Source of the DNA: a bacterium | GTDB taxonomy: Bacteria > Pseudomonadota > Gammaproteobacteria > Burkholderiales > Burkholderiaceae_C | Assembly (NCBI GenBank): GCA_030824095.1 | Contig: JAVBYK010000421.1 | Location: 1 to 6,151, forward strand | DNA: 6,151 nt | Direction of reading: 5' to 3' | Shown: positions 1 through 5,591 of the stretch, in pieces | Position numbering within the stretch: the stretch's first letter is position 1 | Layout: each line of letters opens with the position of its first letter | Made by a program: the position numbers and the translations under genes | The notes under the pieces: model-generated | Told to the model about the DNA's origin: nothing | The model's input: only the letters and a program-made list of their open reading frames with translations | Databases searched by the model: none

Positions 1-912
1 CAGATCATCAACGGTCTGGTGTTGGGTAGCATGTACGCGCTCATTGCGCTGGGCTACACGATGGTGTACGGCATCATCAACCTCATCAATTTTGCCCACG
101 GCGAAGTGATGATGGTGGGAGCCCTGACCAGTTGGACCATCATTGGTCTGATGCAGGAATCCATGCCAGGGACACCCGGCTACATCATCCTGCTGATAGC
201 GCTGATCATTGCCTGTGTCGTGGCAGGTTCGCTCAACTTCGCCATTGAGAAGATTGCCTACCGACCACTGCGCAACAGCCCCAAGCTGGCCCCCATGCTG
301 ACGGCCATGGGCATGTCCATCATGCTGCAGACGCTGGCCATGATCATCTGGAAGCCCAACTACAAATCCTATCCCACACTGTTGTCGAACACGCCGATCG
401 AGATTGGTGGTGCAGTTATCAGCCCCACGCAGGTCATGATCCTGGGCTTCACGGCCGTTTCGCTGGCGGTGTTGATGTGGCTGGTGAATTACACCAAGCT
501 GGGGCGGGCCATGCGCGCGACTTCCGAGAATCCGCGCGTTGCCGCTCTGATGGGGGTCAAACCCGATTTCGTGATTTCCGCCACCTTCGTCATTGGCGCC
601 GTGCTGGCCGCGATTGCCGGCGTGATGTATGCATCCAACTACGGCACCGCGCAGCATGCCATGGGCTTCCTGCCCGGTTTGAAGGCCTTTACCGCTGCGG
701 TGTTTGGCGGTATTGGCAATCTGGGCGGTGCGGTGGTCGGGGCCATCCTGCTGGGTCTCATTGAGTCCATCGGCGCAGGTTACATCGGCGCCCTCACAGG
801 TGGTGTACTCGGCAGCCACTACTCCGACATCTTTGCGTTCATCGTTCTGATCATTGTGCTGACGCTGCGGCCCTCGGGCCTGCTCGGTGAGCGCGTGGCG
901 GACCGCGCCTGA
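1..912 (+). CDS. livH: Branched-chain amino acid ABC transporter permease LivH (5' partial)
   Basis: Inner-membrane permease of a HAAT-family importer; with LivM it forms the channel through which LivG/LivF-driven uptake occurs. The frame is open from base 1 (QIINGLVLGSMYALIALGY), and LivH proteins normally begin a few residues before this, so the true start lies upstream of the window and the GTG at 19 is only an internal valine codon. 303 residues are visible, close to the usual ~300-310. The family signature NFAHGE lies at visible residues 30-35. Hydrophobic segments lie near 5-25, 36-52, 61-82, 99-117, 145-161, 190-212, 228-255 and 277-296. The EAA-like cytoplasmic loop that contacts the ATPases is at about 171-190 (ATSENPRVAALMGVK). 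It is first in the visible operon, with livM 13 nt downstream. The family is clear; the exact substrate is not, because the binding protein is not visible. Confidence 0.95.
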   Translation, partial: QIINGLVLGSMYALIALGYTMVYGIINLINFAHGEVMMVGALTSWTIIGLMQESMPGTPGYIILLIALIIACVVAGSLNFAIEKIAYRPLRNSPKLAPMLTAMGMSIMLQTLAMIIWKPNYKSYPTLLSNTPIEIGGAVISPTQVMILGFTAVSLAVLMWLVNYTKLGRAMRATSENPRVAALMGVKPDFVISATFVIGAVLAAIAGVMYASNYGTAQHAMGFLPGLKAFTAAVFGGIGNLGGAVVGAILLGLIESIGAGYIGALTGGVLGSHYSDIFAFIVLIIVLTLRPSGLLGERVADRA

Positions 913-916
913 GGAG
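911..916 (+). promoter_or_regulatory. Ribosome binding site that sets the livM start
   Basis: GAGGAG overlaps the livH stop codon (TGA at 910-912) and sits 9 nt before the ATG at 926. This favours 926 over the upstream in-frame ATG at 887, which lies inside livH and would add 13 hydrophilic residues not expected at a LivM N-terminus. The overlap with the livH stop suggests translational coupling. Confidence 0.8.
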
Positions 917-925
917 CACACTCAC

Positions 926-2011
926 ATGAAACAACAACAAAAACTCATTGTTTTTCTGGCAGCGGCCCTGGGCCTGCTGATTCTTCCGCTGGTCCTGCAG
1001 AGCTTTGGCAACGCCTGGGTGCGGATTGCCGACATGGCGCTGCTGTTTGTGCTGCTGTCGCTGGGCCTCAATATTGTGGTGGGCTATGCCGGCCTGCTTG
1101 ATTTGGGTTATGTCGCGTTTTTCGCCATCGGGGCCTACACGTTCGGCCTGCTCTCGTCCCCCCATTTGACCGACACCTTTCCGGCATTGGCCGCGGCGTT
1201 CCCGGATGGGCTGCACACCCCGCTGTGGGTGATATTGCCGTTGGCCGCCGGCGTGGCGGGACTGTTTGGCGTGTTGCTGGGTGCGCCCACCCTGCGTTTG
1301 CGCGGCGACTACCTGGCTATCGTGACGCTGGGTTTTGGCGAAATCATCCGCGTGTTCATGAATAACCTGGATCACCCGTTCAACATCACCAACGGTCCCA
1401 AAGGTATCAGCCAGATTGATTCCTTCCATTTCTTTGGCATGGATTTGGGCAAAAAGCTGGTGATTGGTGGCTATGAGGTGGCCTCGGTCTCGTTGTACTA
1501 CTACCTGTTTCTGACGCTGGTTGTGGTCAGCGTCGTGATTTGCCACCGCCTGGAACTGTCGCGCGTCGGGCGTGCCTGGATGGCCATTCGGGAAGATGAA
1601 ATTGCCGCCAAGGCCATGGGCATCAACACCCGCAACCTCAAATTGCTGGCCTTTGGCATGGGTGCCACCTTTGGCGGTGTGTCCGGAGCCATGTTTGCAG
1701 CGTTCCAAGGTTTCATTTCGCCCGAGTCCTTCAGCTTGATGGAGTCGGTGATGATCGTGGCGATGGTGGTGCTGGGCGGTGTCGGTCATTTGCCAGGTGT
1801 CATCCTGGGTGCCGTGCTGCTGTCCGCATTGCCAGAGGTCTTGCGTTATGTGGCCGGACCGTTGCAGGAGGCAACTGGCGGGCGTCTGGACGCCTCCATC
1901 CTGCGCCAGTTTTTGATTGCGTTGGCGATGATCAGTGTGATGCTGCTGCGCCCACGGGGCCTGTGGCCGTCGCCTGAGCACGGCAGATCCCTGCAAAACG
2001 TGAAGAGCTGA
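926..2011 (+). CDS. livM: Branched-chain amino acid ABC transporter permease LivM
   Basis: Second inner-membrane permease subunit, partner of LivH. 361 residues with the ATG at 926, chosen for the GAGGAG at 9 nt and because it gives a short basic N-terminus (MKQQQK) leading straight into a hydrophobic helix (about 7-25). Further hydrophobic segments follow, with the LivM-type stretch LSLGLNIVVGYAGLLDLGYV near residues 44-63. The EAA-type ATPase-coupling loop is at about 219-240 (AIREDEIAAKAMGIN), followed by the conserved glycine-rich helix FGMGATFGGVSGAMFA and a late LGGVGHLPGVILGA segment. The C-terminus ends with the usual LRPRGLW motif plus a short hydrophilic tail. No truncation or frameshift is seen. 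The stop is 11 nt before livG, so the genes are almost certainly co-transcribed. Substrate assignment is by family only. Confidence 0.96.
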   Translation: MKQQQKLIVFLAAALGLLILPLVLQSFGNAWVRIADMALLFVLLSLGLNIVVGYAGLLDLGYVAFFAIGAYTFGLLSSPHLTDTFPALAAAFPDGLHTPLWVILPLAAGVAGLFGVLLGAPTLRLRGDYLAIVTLGFGEIIRVFMNNLDHPFNITNGPKGISQIDSFHFFGMDLGKKLVIGGYEVASVSLYYYLFLTLVVVSVVICHRLELSRVGRAWMAIREDEIAAKAMGINTRNLKLLAFGMGATFGGVSGAMFAAFQGFISPESFSLMESVMIVAMVVLGGVGHLPGVILGAVLLSALPEVLRYVAGPLQEATGGRLDASILRQFLIALAMISVMLLRPRGLWPSPEHGRSLQNVKS

Positions 2012-2026
2012 ATGGAACCAACATGA
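2012..2026 (+). other. Four-codon mini-ORF joining livM to livG
   Basis: Directly after the livM stop (2009-2011), and in the livM frame, come ATG GAA CCA ACA TGA. The final TGA overlaps the livG ATG as ATGA (2023-2026). The livG start has only a weak purine stretch (GGAA, 2014-2017) close in front of it, so re-initiation by ribosomes finishing livM is plausible. That this is translated is inference; it may simply be the remains of an older livM 3' end. Confidence 0.3.
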
Positions 2027-2793
2027 CAGATACAGTATTGAACGTTTCCGGCGTTTCCAAGCGGTTTGGTGGCCTGCAGGCTTTGAGCGATGTGGGTATC
2101 AATATCAAACGTGGCCAGGTCTATGGACTGATTGGTCCCAATGGCGCCGGCAAGACAACCTTTTTCAATGTCCTGACCGGTTTGTACACCCCCGACAGCG
2201 GCTCGTTCGAACTGGCCGGCAAGACCTACCAGCCCACGGCAGTGCATACCGTTGCCAAGGCCGGCATTGCGCGCACCTTTCAGAACATTCGCCTGTTTGC
2301 CGAAATGACCGCGCTGGAAAATGTGATGGTGGGGCGCCACATCCGCACCCATTCGGGCCTGATGGGCGCTGTTTTTCGCACCGCCAGTTTCAAGGCGGAA
2401 GAAGCCGCCATTGCCAGCCGTTCGCAGGAGTTGCTGGACTATGTCGGCATTGGAAAGTATGCGGCCTACAAGGCCCGCACGCTGAGCTATGGCGACCAGC
2501 GCCGCCTGGAAATCGCCCGCGCCCTGGCGACCGACCCCCAGCTGATTGCACTGGATGAACCCGCTGCGGGCATGAATGCAACCGAGAAGGTCATGCTGCG
2601 CGAACTGATCGACCGCATTCGCAAGGACAACCGCACCATTCTGCTGATTGAACACGATGTGAAGCTGGTCATGGGCCTGTGTGATCGCGTGACGGTGCTG
2701 GACTACGGCAAGCAGATTGCCGAAGGAACACCGGCCGACGTGCAGAAGAATGAAAAAGTGATTGAAGCGTATCTGGGCACCGGCGGCCACTAG
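2023..2793 (+). CDS. livG: Branched-chain amino acid ABC transporter ATP-binding protein LivG
   Basis: Cytoplasmic ATPase of the importer, pairing with LivF on the LivH/LivM permease. 256 residues, normal for LivG. Visible motifs in order: Walker A GPNGAGKTT (38-46), Q-loop glutamine in ARTFQNIRLF (Gln87), ABC signature as LSYGDQRRLEIARAL (154-168), Walker B LIALDEP (174-180, Asp178 and Glu179), a LivG-type D-loop region AAGMN (181-185), and switch histidine in LLIEHD (His211). The C-terminal tail EKVIEAYLG is typical of LivG. LSYGDQ in place of the consensus LSGGQ is normal for this subfamily. All catalytic residues are present, so it should be a competent ATPase. The start follows livM by 11 nt with a weak ribosome binding site, suggesting coupled translation; livF follows after 22 nt. 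Confidence 0.97.
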   Translation: MTDTVLNVSGVSKRFGGLQALSDVGINIKRGQVYGLIGPNGAGKTTFFNVLTGLYTPDSGSFELAGKTYQPTAVHTVAKAGIARTFQNIRLFAEMTALENVMVGRHIRTHSGLMGAVFRTASFKAEEAAIASRSQELLDYVGIGKYAAYKARTLSYGDQRRLEIARALATDPQLIALDEPAAGMNATEKVMLRELIDRIRKDNRTILLIEHDVKLVMGLCDRVTVLDYGKQIAEGTPADVQKNEKVIEAYLGTGGH

Positions 2794-2801
2794 GCGGCTT
2801 C

Positions 2802-2806
2802 AGGAG
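2802..2806 (+). promoter_or_regulatory. Ribosome binding site that sets the livF start
   Basis: AGGAG lies 9 nt before the ATG at 2816. It supports that start over the in-frame ATG at 2762, which lies inside livG and would add 18 residues (MKRIWAPAATRRLQENKT) absent from LivF proteins as I know them. Confidence 0.85.
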
Positions 2807-2815
2807 AACAAGACA

Positions 2816-3535
2816 ATGACAACGAAGACTTTGCTCAAGGTTACGGGCCTGAAGGTTTCCTACGGCGGCATCCAGGCCGTCAAAGGCGTAGATTTTGAAG
2901 TGCACGAAGGTGAGCTCGTATCCCTGATTGGCTCCAATGGTGCCGGCAAGACGACCACCATGAAGGCCATCACCGGCACACTGCCCATCAACGCGGGCGA
3001 TATCGAATATCTCGGAAAGAGCATCCGCGGCCAGGGCCCGTGGGACCTGGTCAAGCAGGGCCTGGCCATGGTGCCGGAAGGCCGCGGCGTGTTCACCCGC
3101 ATGACCATCACCGAGAACCTGCAGATGGGTGCCTACATCCGCAATGACAAGGATGGCATTGCGGAAGATATGGAAAAGATGTTCACCATCTTCCCGCGTC
3201 TGCGTGAGCGCAAGGATCAGTTGGCGGGAACCATGTCGGGCGGCGAGCAGCAAATGCTGGCCATGGGGCGTGCCTTGATGAGCCGGCCCAAGGTGTTGTT
3301 GCTGGATGAGCCGTCCATGGGCTTGTCACCCATCATGGTGGACAAGATTTTCGAAGTGGTTCGTGATGTCTACGCCCAGGGCGTGACCGTCTTGCTGGTG
3401 GAACAGAACGCCAGTCGGGCCCTGGCGATTGCCAACCGCGGTTACGTGATGGAGTCCGGAATTGTCACGATGACCGGGGATGCGGCGCAGATGCTGACCG
3501 ACCCCCGTGTGCGCGCTGCCTACCTGGGCGAGTAA
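2816..3535 (+). CDS. livF: Branched-chain amino acid ABC transporter ATP-binding protein LivF
   Basis: Second cytoplasmic ATPase of the importer. 239 residues from the ATG at 2816, the usual LivF length. Motifs: Walker A GSNGAGKTT (39-47), MVPEGRGVF (85-93) at the Q-loop position, ABC signature MSGGEQQML (140-148), Walker B VLLLDEP (160-166, Asp164 and Glu165), D-loop SMGLSP (167-172), and LLVEQNA (193-199) at the switch region. LivF proteins are recognised by VPEGR and VEQN: the Q-loop carries Glu and the H-switch carries Gln (Gln197) where LivG has Gln and His. The two ATPase sites of the heterodimer are therefore probably not equivalent. It is the last gene of the visible liv operon; the next gene points the other way, 46 nt downstream. 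Confidence 0.97.
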   Translation: MTTKTLLKVTGLKVSYGGIQAVKGVDFEVHEGELVSLIGSNGAGKTTTMKAITGTLPINAGDIEYLGKSIRGQGPWDLVKQGLAMVPEGRGVFTRMTITENLQMGAYIRNDKDGIAEDMEKMFTIFPRLRERKDQLAGTMSGGEQQMLAMGRALMSRPKVLLLDEPSMGLSPIMVDKIFEVVRDVYAQGVTVLLVEQNASRALAIANRGYVMESGIVTMTGDAAQMLTDPRVRAAYLGE

Positions 3536-3551
3536 CACCATTGAGTCACGA

Positions 3552-3579
3552 CGCAACACGCCGTAGATGGCGCGTTGTG
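3552..3579. terminator. Hairpin between convergent livF and reductase genes, possible terminator
   Basis: An imperfect inverted repeat fills the middle of the 46-nt gap between the livF stop and the reductase stop. The arms 3552-3562 (CGCAACACGCC) and 3569-3579 (GGCGCGTTGTG) pair over 11 positions around a 6-nt loop (GTAGAT), with one A-C mismatch and one G-T wobble in the + strand reading. No run of T follows in either direction, so it is not a classic intrinsic terminator. It may stall or protect transcripts from both sides, or act with Rho. Function is inferred from position and pairing only. Confidence 0.4.
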
Positions 3580-3581
3580 AT

Positions 3582-4634
3582 TCAGGCGTGGGCCTTGTCT
3601 GCTTCCGATGTAAACGAGTCGGCGAAAAACTCGTCGGCAGCGAGTTGGGCCATTGCTGAAAAATCCCTGCGGGCCGAATCCACGACCACGGGAGCACCAC
3701 AGGCGTACACCTGGTGCTTGCTGAGGTTCGGAAAGTCTTCCAGCACGGCACGGTGCACAAAGCCGGTTCGGCCGGTCCATTGGTCCTCGGCCGCGGCGTC
3801 GGATACCACCGGCACATAGGTCAGATTCGGCATGGCCCGCGTCTGTTCCCGCACCCATGCATCCATGTAGAGATCGGCCGGACGGCGTGCGCCCCAGTAC
3901 AGGCTGACCTTTCTGTCGATTCCCTTGTGTTGCATATGTTCTAGCAGGGCCTTGATGGGCGCAAAGCCCGTGCCCGATGCCAGGAATATGATGGGCTTGT
4001 CGGAGTCTTCCCGCAGAAAGAAGCTGCCGTAAGGGCCTTCAATGCGCAGGATTTCTTTCTCTTTCATGGCGCCAAAGACGTGGTCCGTGAACTTGCCGCC
4101 CGGCATGTGCCGAATGTGCAGTTCAATATTGGGCCCCAGATGTGGGGCATTGGCCATCGAATAGCTGCGCCGTGCACCGTCGCGCAGGATGAACTCGACA
4201 TACTGCCCGGCCCGGAATGCAAAGCTGTCATTGGCGGGCAACTGCAATTGCAGCACCATGACATCATGCGACTTCTTTTCCATACTGGTGACCCGCGTCG
4301 GCATTTTCTTGATGGGCAGGGCGCCCAGTTCCGTTACCTGGCGGGATTCGAGCACCAGATCGGATTGCGGCACGGCGCAGCAGGTGAGCACCAAACCGCT
4401 GGCTTCCTCCTCGGGGGTAAGGGCCTTGCTCTGGTGAGTGCCGTGCTGGACGCTGCCTGACAGCAGTTTGCACTTGCAGGACCCGCAGGCGCCGTCCTTG
4501 CATCCATAGGGCAGGCCAATGCCCTGGCGGATGCCTGCCGACAGGATGGCCTCACCGGTGGCGACATTGAATGTGCGCCCGCTGGGTTGCACCAGAACGG
4601 AGAAAAGTGAGGCGTCGGCGTTGCTTGTGGTCAT
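3582..4634 (-). CDS. 2Fe-2S ferredoxin/FAD/NAD(P)H reductase, CDP-6-deoxy-delta-3,4-glucoseen reductase-like
   Basis: Soluble electron-transfer flavoprotein of 350 residues. The N-terminal plant-type ferredoxin domain (about 8-100) has the cluster ligands Cys45, Cys50, Cys53 and Cys85 (C-x4-C-x2-C-x31-C). An FNR-type FAD domain follows (about 110-205) with the flavin motif RSYS (156-159) and GGKFTDHVF (179-187). The C-terminal NAD(P)H domain (about 212-335) has SGTGFAPIKALL (220-231), WGAR (247-250) and YACGAP (310-315). It should pass electrons from NAD(P)H through FAD to the 2Fe-2S centre and on to a partner. The ATG is supported by GAGGA (complement of 4645-4649) 10 nt upstream. Homologues are usually named after the AscD/DdhD (E3) deoxysugar reductase, but no E1 dehydrase or CDP-sugar gene is in the window, so the partner is unknown. 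An oxygenase-type reductase role is an alternative. Confidence 0.9.
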   Translation of the reverse strand: MTTSNADASLFSVLVQPSGRTFNVATGEAILSAGIRQGIGLPYGCKDGACGSCKCKLLSGSVQHGTHQSKALTPEEEASGLVLTCCAVPQSDLVLESRQVTELGALPIKKMPTRVTSMEKKSHDVMVLQLQLPANDSFAFRAGQYVEFILRDGARRSYSMANAPHLGPNIELHIRHMPGGKFTDHVFGAMKEKEILRIEGPYGSFFLREDSDKPIIFLASGTGFAPIKALLEHMQHKGIDRKVSLYWGARRPADLYMDAWVREQTRAMPNLTYVPVVSDAAAEDQWTGRTGFVHRAVLEDFPNLSKHQVYACGAPVVVDSARRDFSAMAQLAADEFFADSFTSEADKAHA

Positions 4635-4661
4635 CTTGTCGGTATCCTCGGAACTCTTTTA
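4635..4661. promoter_or_regulatory. 27-nt interval between divergent reductase and SDR starts
   Basis: The reductase ATG (complement of 4632-4634) and the SDR GTG (4662) point away from each other with 27 nt between them. The reductase ribosome binding site is in this interval (complement of 4645-4649), and a weak GGAA (4650-4653) precedes the SDR start by 8 nt. Any promoter for each gene must therefore lie largely inside the other gene. An AT-rich patch at about 4654-4694, within the first codons of the SDR gene, is a plausible place for the reductase promoter, but I see no convincing -35/-10 pair on either strand. Confidence 0.45.
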
Positions 4662-5591
4662 GTGAACAAACCTCCAATTTTGCCTTCAAACCAGAACCCC
4701 CTTGGATCCCTGCCTTCGCGTTTTCGGCGTGAACGCGTCCTGATTGTCGGCTGCGGTGACGTCGGTATGCGGGTGGCAGGACTGATGCGGCAGCGGGTGC
4801 GCATCCTGGCTCTGACATCAACGCCCGCGCGGGCGCCGGTGTTGCGCTCCCAGGGGATCACGCCCGTAGTGGGCAACCTGGATACTCCCGGTACTTTGCG
4901 CCGCCTGGCCGGAGTTGCCACGCGGGTGGTGCATCTGGCTCCGCCACAGGGCAACGGATGGACGGATGTGCGTACGTTGGCGCTGGTGCGGGCCCTGCGC
5001 CTGCGCAGCCGTCCTGCCAGCGTGGTCTATGGGTCCACCAGCGGTGTCTACGGCGACTGCGCGGGTGACTGGGTTGCCGAGACCCGGACGGTCCATGCCC
5101 AGACAGCACGCGGCCAGCGCAGGGTCGATGCCGAAGCGCGCATGCGTTTCTGGGGGCTTGCAGCGGGAACGCGAGTTAGCATTCTGCGCATTCCTGGCAT
5201 CTATGCTGCCGACCGCGAAGGGGGGACACCCCGCGCACGCCTGCTCAAGGCGGTGCCCGTGTTGCGGGAGGAAGATGACGTATACACCAACCACATCCAG
5301 GCAGATGATCTGGCACGCGCCTGCTGTCTTGCGCTGTGGCGTGGGGCTGCGCAACGGGTCTACAACGTCAACGACGATAGCTGCCTGAAGATGGGCGACT
5401 ATTTTGATCTGGCCGCCGATCTGTACGGCCTGCCCCGACCTCCCCGGATTGCCAGGGACGGTGCGGCCGAACAGCTTCCCCTCATGCTGCTGAGTTTCAT
5501 AAATGAGTCACGCCGCATGCTCAATGGGAGGATGAAAGAGGAGTTGCGTCTGCGTTTGATACACCCGACGGTGCACAGCGGCTTGCGCTAA
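4662..5591 (+). CDS. Atypical short-chain dehydrogenase / NAD-dependent epimerase-like protein
   Basis: 309 residues, extended/atypical SDR fold. The nucleotide-binding Rossmann start is RVLIVGCGDVGMRVAG (25-40), with the glycine motif G30-x-G32-x-x-G35. The conserved central strand is VVYGSTSGVYGD (121-132), then a variable region and HIQADDLARA (211-220), the usual SDR segment near the substrate pocket. At the position of the catalytic Y-x-x-x-K the sequence is ARGQRRVDAE (149-158), so Tyr and Lys appear replaced by Arg150 and Arg154. This pattern resembles the YeeZ-like atypical SDRs, so NAD(P) binding is likely while epimerase activity is doubtful; the substrate is unknown. GTG at 4662 is the only start codon in this frame between the upstream stop (4608-4610) and the Rossmann motif, giving a 24-residue leader. 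The gene diverges from the reductase and its stop overlaps the HD-GYP gene by 4 nt. Confidence 0.85.
   Translation: MNKPPILPSNQNPLGSLPSRFRRERVLIVGCGDVGMRVAGLMRQRVRILALTSTPARAPVLRSQGITPVVGNLDTPGTLRRLAGVATRVVHLAPPQGNGWTDVRTLALVRALRLRSRPASVVYGSTSGVYGDCAGDWVAETRTVHAQTARGQRRVDAEARMRFWGLAAGTRVSILRIPGIYAADREGGTPRARLLKAVPVLREEDDVYTNHIQADDLARACCLALWRGAAQRVYNVNDDSCLKMGDYFDLAADLYGLPRPPRIARDGAAEQLPLMLLSFINESRRMLNGRMKEELRLRLIHPTVHSGLR

Noticed and set aside
851..1996. 381-codon open frame on the minus strand across livM
   Set aside because: It is antisense to an unambiguous livM, its translation is Gln/His/Arg-rich with no family motif, and its size is explained by the codon bias of a GC-rich genome.
1846..2790. 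314-codon open frame on the minus strand across livG
   Set aside because: Antisense shadow of livG; no recognisable domain, and its frame position mirrors the coding frame of livG.
2669..3253. 194-codon open frame on the minus strand across the livG end and livF
   Set aside because: Antisense shadow of livF with unstructured composition and no family resemblance.
3541..3819. Small plus-strand frame starting with TTG right after livF, apparently continuing the operon
   Set aside because: It lies wholly over the conserved C-terminal part of the minus-strand reductase, has no good ribosome binding site and resembles no known family.
4621..4648. Possible sigma70 promoter for the SDR gene: TTGCTT, 16-nt spacer, TATCCT
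   Set aside because: Only 3/6 and 4/6 matches, and the start site it predicts would leave about 7 nt before the GTG and exclude the GGAA from the mRNA. It is too weak to annotate.
4818..5354. 178-codon minus-strand frame and a 157-codon plus-strand frame (4915-5388) inside the SDR gene
   Set aside because: Both overlap the SDR frame, which has clear Rossmann and SDR motifs; the alternatives are Arg/Pro/Cys-rich and show no domain.
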